Positions 18,004-26,396 are shown, counted from the first letter of the stretch. The stretch: DNA of 64,000 nucleotides from Ferrovibrio terrae_A (GCF_943372915.1 NZ_CALSAN010000021.1:11885-75884), one strand, 5' to 3'. Numbers and translations are program-made. The notes: generated from the letters alone by a model not told the origin.

Positions 18004-19427
18004 GCGAACAGGTTGAGCAGGTAGCTGTCGCCACTGCCGCTGCTGGTACTCGCGCTGTCCTTGATGCTCAGATAGCGCAGCACCATCTTCTCGATGGCAT
18101 CGGGATCGTTCTTCAGTTCGGTGACATCGACCTTCTTTTCCACCGTGGCGATCTGCGCCTCGGTTTCCTGATAGGCCATTTCGTCGGGGATATAGTTCGC
18201 CTTGGTGATCACCTCGCGCAGCACGGAATCGCCCAGCAGCTGCACCGTGGTGCTGACATCTTCCAGCCGACGCTTGAATTCGATGGCAACGCGCACGCCG
18301 GGCGCCTGCTCGTCCAGATTCTTCTCGTAGGCGGTCTGCTGGTATTTCTCAGTGATGCTCTCGATAGTCGATGCGCTGGTCAGGGTGGTGACACCGGAGG
18401 CGAACAAGTCCAGGTCGGCGGCCAGGTTCTGGTAGCGCGGGTCGGTGAAGCGGTTGGCCAGCGAGTTGCTGTCAGTCAGGTCGCTTTCCAGGATCTTGCG
18501 GATCTTGCCCGGATACTGCGCCTCGCTCTCCATGTCATAGGCCTTGAGGATGAAGTTCAGCAGGCGCTGGTCGGCAAACAGGTCGTCTGTCGAGGTGACA
18601 TTGCCGATATTTTCCTCGAAATAGGCGATGTCCTTCTGGATGTCGGTGCGCTGGGTGAAGCGGTCGAAATCATCGCCGGCATAGGCATAGGGCTCATCGG
18701 CCTCGGTCGGCGCGGTTTCTTCGGTCAGCAGTGTCTTGGTGCGGGCCTGACTGTAGGCCGTGGCATCGTTGGCCTTCAGGTTGGTGCCGTAGATCAGGGC
18801 GCCATCGCTGTCGAGCAGGGCCTGGCCGGCGCTGTCGACGGCCAGGCCGCGCAGCTTCGCCAGCCCGGCGGGCAGGGCGGTTTCCACCGTATCGTCGTTG
18901 ACGATATTGCCGTCGGCATCCAGGCCGACCGTATTGCCATCGGTATCGGTCAGCGTGCCGGTGGCGCCAAAGCCGTATTTCTGCGCCAGCTCCAGATCCT
19001 TCAAGGTGCCCTGACGCGCCACCGAACTAGCATCGCTCGGGTCGCTGGTCAGGATGTCGCGCAGCTTTTGCTTGTTGCTGAGATACAGGTCTTCATAGCC
19101 ATTGGCATAGGCAATGACCTTGAGGAAACGGTCGTCGTTCATCAGCTCGTCCACCGTGGTGGCGCTGGAGACGCGGTTCTGGAAATAGCTGACATCGGTG
19201 GAGATCTGCGCATTCATCTGCTTGTACTGGGCATTGCGCGCCTTGATCACCGCATTGTTCATCTCGCGGATCTGCGTCTGAACCTTCTCGGCCTCGGCGG
19301 CTTCGCTGGTCGCGCTTTCGTTTTCCTCTGCCGTCTTCTGTAGCTTCTTGTACATGGCCAGTGCCGACATCGACGCCGTGCTGCTGGTGCTGCTGGTGCC
19401 GTACAGAACGCTGAGATCGATGGTCAT
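18000..19427 (-). CDS. DUF1217 flagellar-associated protein
   Basis: A 475-residue protein beginning TIDLSVLYGTSS at ATG 19427. Two DUF1217-type repeats are visible: one around DVSYFQNRVSSATTVDELM, with LRDILTSDPSDASSVARQ, and one around DIAYFEENIGNVTSTDDLF, with IRKILESDLTDSNSLANRF. The family is found in alphaproteobacterial flagellar clusters but has no settled function. An alpha-helical N-terminal stretch (YKKLQKTAEENESATSEAAEAEKVQTQ region) is probably a coiled coil. No signal peptide is present. It converges with the EF-hand gene and is divergent from flagellin, separated from it by 267 bases. A 7-bp inverted repeat (19438-19458) lies just before the start. Confidence 0.75.
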   Translation of the reverse strand: MTIDLSVLYGTSSTSSTASMSALAMYKKLQKTAEENESATSEAAEAEKVQTQIREMNNAVIKARNAQYKQMNAQISTDVSYFQNRVSSATTVDELMNDDRFLKVIAYANGYEDLYLSNKQKLRDILTSDPSDASSVARQGTLKDLELAQKYGFGATGTLTDTDGNTVGLDADGNIVNDDTVETALPAGLAKLRGLAVDSAGQALLDSDGALIYGTNLKANDATAYSQARTKTLLTEETAPTEADEPYAYAGDDFDRFTQRTDIQKDIAYFEENIGNVTSTDDLFADQRLLNFILKAYDMESEAQYPGKIRKILESDLTDSNSLANRFTDPRYQNLAADLDLFASGVTTLTSASTIESITEKYQQTAYEKNLDEQAPGVRVAIEFKRRLEDVSTTVQLLGDSVLREVITKANYIPDEMAYQETEAQIATVEKKVDVTELKNDPDAIEKMVLRYLSIKDSASTSSGSGDSYLLNLFA

Positions 19428-19694
19428 GGCAGAGTCTCGCGGATTTTTCTGATCCGCGGATTTTACCGGCTCGGTGACGCCGGCAGCCGGTTTCTGCACC
19501 GCTGACATGAAACGTAACAACGTTTCCGGCCCGGGATTCGGATTGGTTAAGCCGACATAAATTTTCCTATCACCTTGTAACGGCAGGTTTCTTCCGCCGT
19601 TTCGCGATTGTTGGCGCAGCAGCCGATTTCTAGGGTGGCGCGGCTGAAAGGTCGCCATGACGGCGGCTTCGATCCTAGAAAGGGACTGTTCATT

Positions 19695-20519
19695 ATGACG
19701 AATTCAGTCAACACCAATATCGGCGCGCTGGTTGCCCTGTCCTCGCTGCGCGGGGTCAATTCCGAACTCGACACCACCTCCAAGCGGGTACAGACCGGCT
19801 ACAAGGTCGCCGATGCCTCCGACGATGCGGCGGTCTTCGCCGTTGCCCAGGGCATTCGCGGCAATATCAAGGCCTATGCTTCGGTGCAGTCTTCTTTGGC
19901 CGCCGGCGAGGGGCTTGGCCAGGTGACGGCATCGGCACTGACCGGCATTTCCGACCTGATCGGCGACATCAAGGCGAAATTCGCCAACCTGGCCGATGGT
20001 TCGCTCACCTCCGATCAGCGCACAGTCTATCAGAATGACGTCAACCAGCTGGTCAGCCAGATTCAGAACTACATTGGCCAGGCCTCTTACAACGGCAAGA
20101 ACCTTCTGACCGCCGATACCTCGGTCACTTTTGTCGCCGATGTGTCGGGCACCACGCTCACCCTGCAGACCGGGTCTTCGCTGTCGGCGGCGGCGGCCAG
20201 CTTCTCCAGCATGTTCACGGCCGGCTATACCGCGGCGTCGAATTACAGCTCGGCCATGGCCGATCTCGGCACGCTGGAAACCCTGGTCAACTCGATCTCG
20301 GCGCAGGTCGCGGCGCAGTCGCGCTCCATCACCCTGCAGAAGGATTTCGTCGACGACCTGGTCGATGCCACCAAGACCGGCCTCGGCGCGCTGGTCGATG
20401 CCGATGTGGCGGCGGAGAGCGCCACGCTGCAGTCGCTGCAGGTGCGCCAGCAGCTAGCGATCCAGGCGCTGTCGATTGCCAACCAGCAGCCGAACACGCT
20501 GCTCAGCCTGTTCCGCTAA
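19695..20519 (+). CDS. Flagellin (short, D0-D1 only)
   Basis: Filament subunit of 274 residues. The N-terminal D0/D1 part reads SVNTNIGALVALSSLRGVNSELDTTSKRVQTGYKVADASDDAAVFAVAQGIRG and the C-terminal part QALSIANQQPNTLLSLFR. Only a small central part remains, so the variable outer domains are missing, as in Caulobacter-type flagellins. The start follows AAAGGGA at 19679-19685. No firm sigma-28 or sigma-54 promoter was found in the 267 bases upstream. A strong intrinsic terminator follows 19 bases after the stop. Confidence 0.93.
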   Translation: MTNSVNTNIGALVALSSLRGVNSELDTTSKRVQTGYKVADASDDAAVFAVAQGIRGNIKAYASVQSSLAAGEGLGQVTASALTGISDLIGDIKAKFANLADGSLTSDQRTVYQNDVNQLVSQIQNYIGQASYNGKNLLTADTSVTFVADVSGTTLTLQTGSSLSAAAASFSSMFTAGYTAASNYSSAMADLGTLETLVNSISAQVAAQSRSITLQKDFVDDLVDATKTGLGALVDADVAAESATLQSLQVRQQLAIQALSIANQQPNTLLSLFR

Positions 20520-20538
20520 CGCCTGTCCCGGATATGGA

Positions 20539-20564
20539 AAGGGGGCCTTCTGGCCCCCTTTTTT
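20539..20564 (+). terminator. Intrinsic terminator of the flagellin gene
   Basis: Stem AAGGGGGCC (20539-20547), loop TTCT, stem GGCCCCCTT (20552-20560), then further T residues. Energetically strong, placed immediately after flagellin. It ends at the stop of the convergent alkene reductase gene. Confidence 0.9.
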
Positions 20565-21651
20565 ATTCTGCCGCCGCTTCGAGCGCCGGATAGTCGGTAT
20601 AGCCTTCGGCGCCACCGCCATAGAGCGTGGCGCGGTTGAGCTGGGCCAGCGGCGCATCGCGGCGCAGGCGTTCCACCAGATCGGGATTGCTGATGAAGGG
20701 GCGGCCGAAAGCAACCAGGTCGGCGCGGCCATTGGCTACGGCATTGTCGGCCATGGCGCGATCATAACCATTGTTGGTGATCCAGGCACCGCGGTAGCGA
20801 CTGCGCAGCGCGCCGTAATCGAAGCCGGCGCCGAAGTCACGGTCGGCCCCGGTCGAACCCTCGATGACATGAATATACACCAGGCCAAGGCGATCGAGCT
20901 GCTCGACCACGTAATTGAACAGCGGCTGCGGGTTGCTGTCGGTGGCGTCATTCGCCGGCGTCACCGGCGAGAGCCGGATGCCGGTGCGCTCGGCGCCGAT
21001 CTCCTGCACAATGGCCTGGGTGACTTCCAGCAGCAGGCGGGCGCGGTTCTCGATGCTGCCGCCATATTGATCCGTGCGCTGGTTGATGCCGTCGCGCAGG
21101 AACTGGTCGAGCAGATAGCCATTGGCACCATGGATCTCGACGCCATCGAAGCCGGCGGCAATCGCATTGGCCGCACCCTTGCGGTAGCCGTCGATGATCG
21201 CCGGCAACTCGTCCAGCCGCAGGGCGCGCGGCTCAGACACATCGGTGAAGGTGCCGTTGACGAAAGTCTTGGTCTTGGCGCGGATCGCCGATGGCGCCAC
21301 TGGCGCCTGGCCACCGGGCTGCAGCGACACATGGCTGACGCGGCCGACATGCCACAGTTGCAGGAAAATCCGGCCGCCCCTGGCATGCACGGCATCGGTC
21401 ACGCGTTTCCAGCCTGCGATCTGTTCTGCCGAATGGATGCCGGGCGTGTCCTGATAGCCTTGGCCTTCCGGCACCACCTGGGTCGCTTCGGCCACGATCA
21501 GACCGGCAGCGGCGCGCTGCGCGTAGTATTCGGCCATCAGCGCGGTGGGCACATTGCCGGCGCCGGCGCGGTTGCGGGTCAGCGGCGCCATCACGATGCG
21601 GTTCGCCAGGGTGATGTTGCCGAGGCGATAGGAATCAAACAGTCCGGTCAT
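20563..21651 (-). CDS. Old-yellow-enzyme family alkene reductase (NemA-like)
   Basis: FMN-dependent NADPH ene-reductase of 362 residues reducing activated C=C bonds, nitroesters or quinone-like electrophiles. OYE landmarks are present: APLTRNRAG, EATQVVPEGQGYQDTPGI, LWHVGRVSH, GFDGVEIHGANGYLLDQFL and NQRTDQYGGSIENR. The last pair forms the catalytic and FMN-binding loops. It resembles the classical NemA/XenB group. Transcribed alone; no adjacent TetR-type NemR. Confidence 0.88.
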   Translation of the reverse strand: MTGLFDSYRLGNITLANRIVMAPLTRNRAGAGNVPTALMAEYYAQRAAAGLIVAEATQVVPEGQGYQDTPGIHSAEQIAGWKRVTDAVHARGGRIFLQLWHVGRVSHVSLQPGGQAPVAPSAIRAKTKTFVNGTFTDVSEPRALRLDELPAIIDGYRKGAANAIAAGFDGVEIHGANGYLLDQFLRDGINQRTDQYGGSIENRARLLLEVTQAIVQEIGAERTGIRLSPVTPANDATDSNPQPLFNYVVEQLDRLGLVYIHVIEGSTGADRDFGAGFDYGALRSRYRGAWITNNGYDRAMADNAVANGRADLVAFGRPFISNPDLVERLRRDAPLAQLNRATLYGGGAEGYTDYPALEAAAE

Positions 21652-21745
21652 GGGAAATCCGTTGCGAGAAAGGGGGTAGGCAGTCCTCTACAGAAAGTGC
21701 GCTGCAGCGAAAAAGCAAGCGTGATGGCGGTTACAGTCCGGTGAG

Positions 21746-23119
21746 TCACGCGGCGGCATGGCGCGGCGGTGCGGCGGCAGTCTGCTGCTGCAGATAGTTG
21801 TCGAAGGCGGCACAGACCTGGCGCACCAGCGGCCGGCCGCTTTCAGCTATGCGCAGTGCATAGCCGCCCTGACGCGTGACGATGCCGTGACTTTCCAGCA
21901 GCGCCAGGCGTGGCAGGTCGGCATCGAACAGCGTCACCGGCAGACCATGCTGCGCAGCAAGCGCGGCAAGATCGACCTGCAGGTGGCACATCAGCTGCTC
22001 GATCACGGCGCGCCGCAGGATGTCTTCAGCCGTTACTGCGCGCATGCGGGCAACCGGCAACTGCCCGGCCTCCACGGCGGCGCGCCAGCCGGCGACGGCA
22101 GGGATGTTCTGCGCATAGCCCTGCGGCAGCGTGCTGATCGCCGAGGGGCCGAAGCCGAGCAGCACCTCGCCGGTCTGCGTGGTGTAACCCTGGAAATTGC
22201 GGTTGAGCTGGCCGGCGGCGGCCTGCTGCGCCAGCGCATCCTGCGGGCGGGCGAAATGATCGAGGCCGACGCGGCAATAGCCGGCCTCGGTCAGCACCTG
22301 GGCTGCCGCGCCCTCCTGCGCAAAGCGCGCGGCGGTATCGGGTAGGGCCGCGGTATCGATGCGCGCCTGGTGCGGCTTCATCCAGGGTACATGGGCATAG
22401 CCGAACAGCGCGATGCGGTCAGGCCGCAGGGCGAGGCTGGCGCGCACGGTGTCGGTGACATTGCCCACCGTCTGGCCCGGCAGGCCGTAGATCAGATCCA
22501 GATTGATCGAGCCGATGCCAGCCCTGCGCAGGGCATCGGCGGTGCGCGCCACCACATCCAGCGGCTGGTGGCGGTTGATCGCCGCCTGCACATTTTGATC
22601 CAGGCTCTGCACGCCCAGGCTCGCGCGGTTGATGCCCAGCGCCTTCAGGCCCGGCACCAGGCCGGCATCGAAATGGCGCGGATCGATCTCGATGGCGATC
22701 TCGGCATCGGGCAGCGCATCGAAATGGCGGTGCAGGCTTTCGGCCACGCGCTGCAGGCCGTCGCCGCCCAGGATGGTCGGCGTGCCGCCGCCGAAATGCA
22801 GGCCGCTCAGGCGCGGTCGCGCCGGCAGGTGCGGCACCACCAGATCGATCTCGCGCAGCAGCAGCGCCAGGAAGCGTTCCAGCGTGGCGTTGCCTTTCAA
22901 CACCTGGGTGTTGCAGCCGCAGTACCAGCACATCTGCCGGCAGAAGGGCACATGCACATAGAGCGCAAAGGCGCTGTCATCGGGTAGCGCGTCGAGCCAG
23001 CCCCGCCAGCCGGCATCGTCGCCGGCGGGCTGGAAATGCGGCGCGGTCGGGTAAGACGTGTAACGCGGCACGGGACCGATACGGGCGGCGATGGCGGCAA
23101 GCTGGGCGGAATCGGGCAT
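21746..23119 (-). CDS. hemN: Oxygen-independent coproporphyrinogen III oxidase
   Basis: Radical-SAM enzyme converting coproporphyrinogen III to protoporphyrinogen IX without oxygen, in heme synthesis. The iron-sulfur motif is FCRQMCWYCGC (Cys60, Cys64, Cys67, plus Cys69), followed by GGGTPTILG and the HemN C-terminal domain. ATG 23119 gives 457 residues, the normal length. A TTG at 23167 would add 16 residues but lies inside an FNR-type palindrome. The box is centred 41 bases before this ATG. Expression is therefore expected to rise when oxygen is low. No good Shine-Dalgarno sequence is present, so translation may be leaderless or weak. Confidence 0.92.
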   Translation of the reverse strand: MPDSAQLAAIAARIGPVPRYTSYPTAPHFQPAGDDAGWRGWLDALPDDSAFALYVHVPFCRQMCWYCGCNTQVLKGNATLERFLALLLREIDLVVPHLPARPRLSGLHFGGGTPTILGGDGLQRVAESLHRHFDALPDAEIAIEIDPRHFDAGLVPGLKALGINRASLGVQSLDQNVQAAINRHQPLDVVARTADALRRAGIGSINLDLIYGLPGQTVGNVTDTVRASLALRPDRIALFGYAHVPWMKPHQARIDTAALPDTAARFAQEGAAAQVLTEAGYCRVGLDHFARPQDALAQQAAAGQLNRNFQGYTTQTGEVLLGFGPSAISTLPQGYAQNIPAVAGWRAAVEAGQLPVARMRAVTAEDILRRAVIEQLMCHLQVDLAALAAQHGLPVTLFDADLPRLALLESHGIVTRQGGYALRIAESGRPLVRQVCAAFDNYLQQQTAAAPPRHAAA

Positions 23120-23152
23120 GGCCACACTGGAGCATGCCTGCGACGCCGCGGC

Positions 23153-23168
23153 TTTGACCTGGCTCAAA
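23153..23168. promoter_or_regulatory. FNR/FixK-type box upstream of hemN
   Basis: TTTGACCTGGCTCAAA: perfect TTTGA/TCAAA arms around six bases, close to the anaerobox TTGAT-N4-ATCAA. It lies directly upstream of hemN, a classic FnrL/FixK target in alphaproteobacteria. It could also affect the divergent gene at 23337. Confidence 0.7.
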
Positions 23169-23336
23169 GCAATCGTCCGGCATCGCGGCTAAATCCCGTA
23201 AGATATTGAATTTACTTAATTAACCATGATTTTTGGTGATTGTGGCGCGATGGAGGGTTGTTAAGAATTAACCGTTGGGCAATAAGCAACTAGTAATAGA
23301 ATTATCACACTCAGAAGTTCTGACCGCCGACCCGTC

Positions 23337-23891
23337 ATGACCATCGTCGACATCGCCATTGCGATCATTCCAGGGATCATCCTGCTGCTGGCCATCGGCA
23401 TCGGCGGCGATGCCCTGTCGCGCGTGGTGAAGAATATGGCGACCAACCACCATGGCGTGGCGCGGCTGAATGCGGAAACCGAAGCCGCGCGCCATACCTA
23501 TCTCGACAAGGCCAGCGATCTGGCCGCGCGCAACAAGGAACTGCAGGGCATTGAGTCGCAATATCACGGCGTGTTCCGTGAGGTGCAGGCGCTGCGCCAT
23601 GCCGAGCAGGCCCTGCAGGATCCGCAGAACAGCACCGTCTTCGAGATCGGCCGTCCCACCGCGGAAGCCACGGGCTGGTATGCCAAGATACTGCTGCACC
23701 GTAAGCACACCATGTTCAACGGCCTGGGCACCAGCTCCACCAATGCCGAAGGCTATCGCATGGGGCGGCTGGTGATCTGGGGCGTCGATGGCGATACCGC
23801 ACGCCAGCTCTGCCGCCAGCGGTTCAGCAAGGAAGCCTCGGTGCTCTCGATCCAGGCCTTCCGCGGCAAACTGAAGCGCGCCGATGTTTGA
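23337..23891 (+). CDS. Membrane-anchored coiled-coil protein A (unknown)
   Basis: A 184-residue protein that I do not recognise. An N-terminal hydrophobic helix (IVDIAIAIIPGIILLLAIGIG) is followed by a charged helical stretch (about 40-90; RLNAETEAARHTYLDKASDLAARNKELQG), probably a coiled coil. A compact C-terminal part has the pattern GRLVIWGVDGDTARQLCRQRF. A similar layout and a similar C-terminal pattern occur in the next gene, with which it overlaps by eight bases. The pair are probably distant paralogues forming one inner-membrane unit. Confidence 0.7.
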   Translation: MTIVDIAIAIIPGIILLLAIGIGGDALSRVVKNMATNHHGVARLNAETEAARHTYLDKASDLAARNKELQGIESQYHGVFREVQALRHAEQALQDPQNSTVFEIGRPTAEATGWYAKILLHRKHTMFNGLGTSSTNAEGYRMGRLVIWGVDGDTARQLCRQRFSKEASVLSIQAFRGKLKRADV

Positions 23892-24459
23892 TTTCAACCT
23901 TGATGTAATGTCGATCGCCTATGTGCTCGTGCTGGCCGCCAACCTGGCGCTGATCCTGCTGGTCGGCAATCTGACCTTCGAGCGTGCCCGCGACGCCTGG
24001 TCATCGGTCGCCAGCCGCACGCGCTATCTGCAGTCGGGCCTCGACCAGCTGCGCGCCGCAGCCGAGCATGCCGAAACGCAGACCGCCGAGGCGGCCAAGA
24101 ATATCGAGGCGGCGAAGCAGAAGCTGGCCAATGCCGAGGTCGAGCTGGCCGCGCTGAAAAAGCGCCATGCCGAGGAAAAGCTGCCCTTCGTCTATCGCGT
24201 CACGCCGCCGGAAAATTTCGATCCCGGCGGCATGATCTGGGAATTCGTCGCCCATCACGACAATGAGGGGATGAAGGAAACCGATCCCGACCATCCGGCG
24301 CGGCAATGGACCAACGGGCGGTTCTATCTGGTGCAGGCCGCGACCCAGAAGGCCGCCATTCGCCAGCTCGAACGGCATCTGCCGGATTCAGAGGGCTTCC
24401 GCCTCGCACTGGTGAAAAATCACGGGGATGTCATCGCCAGCTTTGCCGAAGCCGTCTGA
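23884..24459 (+). CDS. Membrane-anchored coiled-coil protein B (unknown)
   Basis: A 191-residue protein, not recognised. A hydrophobic helix at about 9-29 is followed by an Ala/Glu-rich coiled coil at about 50-105 (QLRAAAEHAETQTAEAAKN and similar). The C-terminal domain contains GRFYLVQAATQKAAIRQLERH and EGFRLALVKNHG. The C-terminal pattern parallels protein A (GR-x-x-x-V-x-A-x(4)-A-x-x-Q-L). Overlap with gene A implies coupled translation. Topology predicts one membrane helix with the coil and C-terminal domain on one side. Confidence 0.7.
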   Translation: MFDFNLDVMSIAYVLVLAANLALILLVGNLTFERARDAWSSVASRTRYLQSGLDQLRAAAEHAETQTAEAAKNIEAAKQKLANAEVELAALKKRHAEEKLPFVYRVTPPENFDPGGMIWEFVAHHDNEGMKETDPDHPARQWTNGRFYLVQAATQKAAIRQLERHLPDSEGFRLALVKNHGDVIASFAEAV

Positions 24460-24530
24460 GCCCTCGCAAAATACGGGTTGTATGACGGTGTGGTGAAGGT
24501 TGCAGTCTGCTGTGCCACCTGGCCCCGGCT

Positions 24531-24546
24531 TGTGACCACGATCACA
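24531..24546. promoter_or_regulatory. Perfect CRP-type site
   Basis: TGTGACCACGATCACA is an exact TGTGA-N6-TCACA palindrome, the classical CRP recognition sequence. It lies about 70 bases after the stop of gene B and about 40 bases before a structured, terminator-ended stretch, at the spacing expected of a class II activated promoter. Confidence 0.6.
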
Positions 24547-24577
24547 TCACCCCCGACAACGGCATGAAATAACAACA

Positions 24578-24649
24578 GGGTCAGCGTCGAGGGATGACCC
24601 TCGTGTTCCCCAACTGAAACCCCGGAGCTTCGTGCCCCGGGGTTTTTTT
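24578..24649 (+). ncRNA. Candidate CRP-controlled small RNA
   Basis: About 70 bases, predicted from layout only. A CRP-type palindrome is centred at 24538.5, and a -10-like TGAAAT lies at 24565-24570. A first hairpin follows (CGAGGG, ATGA, CCCTCG, 24588-24603), then an unpaired C-rich linker (GTTCCCCAACTG). The stretch ends with an intrinsic terminator. The C-rich linker could pair with Shine-Dalgarno sequences. The alternative is that this is simply the 3' end of the gene A/B mRNA. No known RNA family was recognised. Confidence 0.4.
24617..24649 (+). terminator. Intrinsic terminator after genes A/B or the candidate sRNA
   Basis: Stem AAACCCCGG (24617-24625) pairs with CCGGGGTTT (24637-24645) around an 11-base loop, and seven T follow from 24643. 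It points rightward and lies 18 bases from the end of the convergent flavoprotein gene. Confidence 0.85.
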
Positions 24650-24666
24650 GTTGGCGTCAGCAGACT

Positions 24667-25959
24667 TCAGCCGAAGGTATCGGCGATGATGCCGGCATAC
24701 CAGCCGAGCGTGAAATCGGCCTCGGCCTTGCGCTGAGCCGCATTGGCGTTGCCCGGCGACACGCCGCCGGAGCTGGGCACTTCCGCCACACCCTGCGGGC
24801 CGGGGCGATAGGTGCCGGTGACCGAGATGCCATAGTCCGGCGTCACCAGGCTGTAGCAGGTGTTATGGAACACCGCCGCCGGCGCGGTCACGCCGCGCAG
24901 GCCGGCAGCCACCTGAGCCGCCACCACTTTGGCCTGGCTGTTCGCCGCCGTGCCCGACTTGGGCATGGCGCCGGCAATCGAGGCATCGCCTAGCACGTAG
25001 ACATTGGCGGCCTTGCGCGAGGCGAAGCTGGCGGGATCGACGGCACACCAGCCGTTGGACTCTGCAAGCCCGGCATCCAGGGCGATCTTGCCTGCCGTCT
25101 GCGGCGGGATGATGTTGACCACGGCGCCTTTCTCTTTGCCGAAGCCGGCCGTCACCGTCATGCTTTTCGGATCGACGCTCTCCACCTTGCCGCCATCCTT
25201 GCCGGCCACCCAGGTGATCATGCCGGGATACTGGCTTTCCCAGCCGGCCATGAACAGGCCCTGCTTGGAGAAGGCATCCTTGGCATCCAGTACCAGGATC
25301 TTCGACTTCGGCTTCTTGGTCTTGAGATACCAGGCGATCATGCTGACACGTTCATACGGCCCGGGCGGGCAGCGGAACGGATTGGCCGGCGGCGCCACGA
25401 TCACCGTGCCGCCATCGGGCATCGCTTCCAGCTGCTTGCGCAGCAGCAGCGTCTGCGCCCCGGCTTTCCAGGCATGCGGCATCACGGTGTTGGCGGCCTG
25501 CTCGCTCCAGCCGGCCACACCGCCAAAGTTCAGCTCGATACCGGGTGCCACCACCAGGCGATCATAGGGCAGGCTGCTGCCGTCCTTCAGCCGCACGCTG
25601 CGCGCGGTGGTATCGACCGCACTGGCTTCGCCGCGCACCAGGCGCACGCCATGGCGCTGGCGCAGCGGATCGCGCCGGTGCGTGATGCTGTTGATGTCGC
25701 GGATTCCGCCCAGCACGTAATTCGAGAAGGGACAGGTGATGTAATTCGCATCGCGCTCGACCAGCACCACATCGGTGTCGGGCGAGAACAGCTTGATGTA
25801 GCGCGCCGCCGTGGCGCCGCCGAAGCCGCCGCCGATCACGACGACGCGGCCGGCAGCGGCTTGCGCGCGGGCGATATGGGGGATGGCGAAGCTGCCGGCG
25901 GCGATGGTGGCGCCGGCCAGAATCTGGCGCCGCGAGAATTTGGGAGAGAAGCTGCTCAT
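24667..25959 (-). CDS. fccB: Flavocytochrome c sulfide dehydrogenase, flavoprotein subunit
   Basis: Periplasmic FAD protein, 430 residues, oxidising sulfide and passing electrons to the cytochrome c encoded just upstream. A Tat signal (SRRQIL at 9-14, hydrophobic stretch, cleavage near ARAQA) shows export folded. The dinucleotide motif is VIGGGFGGATAARYIK. The conserved cysteines of the family redox disulfide occur in NPFRCPPGPYERVS and NTCYSLVTPDYG. The C-terminal FCSD domain is complete. Gene order cytochrome-flavoprotein and spacing of 13 bases fit an fccAB operon. The flavin-linked cysteine usual near the N-terminal part was not located with certainty. Confidence 0.85.
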   Translation of the reverse strand: MSSFSPKFSRRQILAGATIAAGSFAIPHIARAQAAAGRVVVIGGGFGGATAARYIKLFSPDTDVVLVERDANYITCPFSNYVLGGIRDINSITHRRDPLRQRHGVRLVRGEASAVDTTARSVRLKDGSSLPYDRLVVAPGIELNFGGVAGWSEQAANTVMPHAWKAGAQTLLLRKQLEAMPDGGTVIVAPPANPFRCPPGPYERVSMIAWYLKTKKPKSKILVLDAKDAFSKQGLFMAGWESQYPGMITWVAGKDGGKVESVDPKSMTVTAGFGKEKGAVVNIIPPQTAGKIALDAGLAESNGWCAVDPASFASRKAANVYVLGDASIAGAMPKSGTAANSQAKVVAAQVAAGLRGVTAPAAVFHNTCYSLVTPDYGISVTGTYRPGPQGVAEVPSSGGVSPGNANAAQRKAEADFTLGWYAGIIADTFG

Positions 25960-25972
25960 GGTGATATCTCCC

Positions 25973-26293
25973 TCAGTTCTTTGACAGGTAATCAGCGAGC
26001 GCCTTGAGCTGCTCGTCGGAATAGCCGCGCGCGATCCGCCCCATGATGGTGTAAGGCCGCTTGTCGGTCTTGAAATCGATCAGGGCGCTGTAAAGCGCGC
26101 CGGCATCGGCGCCATGGATCGGCGGCATGGTCGGCGACACATAGGTGGCGCTGCCATGGCAGACATTGCAGGCCTGCGCGGCCAGCACGGTATCGTTCAC
26201 GGCGGCAATCCGCTGCTGCGCCTGCGCCGGCACGGCAATGGTCATCAGGCAGGCCGCGGCTACGCCGGCCAGGCCAAGGAATGGGGCACGCAT
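25973..26293 (-). CDS. fccA: Sulfide dehydrogenase cytochrome c subunit
   Basis: Small periplasmic c-type cytochrome of 106 residues: Sec signal (LAGVAAACLMTIAVPAQA) and one heme motif CNVCH (Cys42, Cys45, His46). A probable distal ligand is the Met in YTIMGRIARG, and a C-terminal helix SDEQLKALADYLSK follows. ATG 26293 is preferred over the upstream start because GGGAGGAAAAG precedes it. It is a single-heme form, unlike the diheme FccA of Allochromatium. It accepts electrons from the adjacent flavoprotein. An AT-rich dyad lies in its promoter. Confidence 0.82.
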   Translation of the reverse strand: MRAPFLGLAGVAAACLMTIAVPAQAQQRIAAVNDTVLAAQACNVCHGSATYVSPTMPPIHGADAGALYSALIDFKTDKRPYTIMGRIARGYSDEQLKALADYLSKN

Positions 26294-26347
26294 GGTCTTT
26301 TCCTCCCGTTTCACCCTACGGAGGCCAGACTAAGCGGGCGGTCTTAT

Positions 26348-26372
26348 TTTATCAATTCAATATGTTGATAAA
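26348..26372. promoter_or_regulatory. AT-rich operator-like palindrome upstream of fccAB
   Basis: TTTATCAA (26348-26355), nine-base spacer, TTGATAAA (26365-26372), a perfect 8-bp dyad 55 bases before the fccA start. Its AT-rich TCAA/TTGA half sites resemble operators of ArsR-family sulfide or redox sensors (SqrR, BigR, SoxR), but the match is only by general shape. No regulator gene is nearby. Confidence 0.45.
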
Positions 26373-26396
26373 TTTTATATACATACAAAAGGTGTT

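Noticed and set aside
19428..19694. Possible sigma-28 (GCCGATTT at 19622) or sigma-54 (CGGCAGGTTTCTTCC at 19581) promoter of flagellin
   Set aside because: The first has no matching -35 TAAA at the right distance; the second lacks the essential GC of the -12 element. Neither is good enough to annotate.
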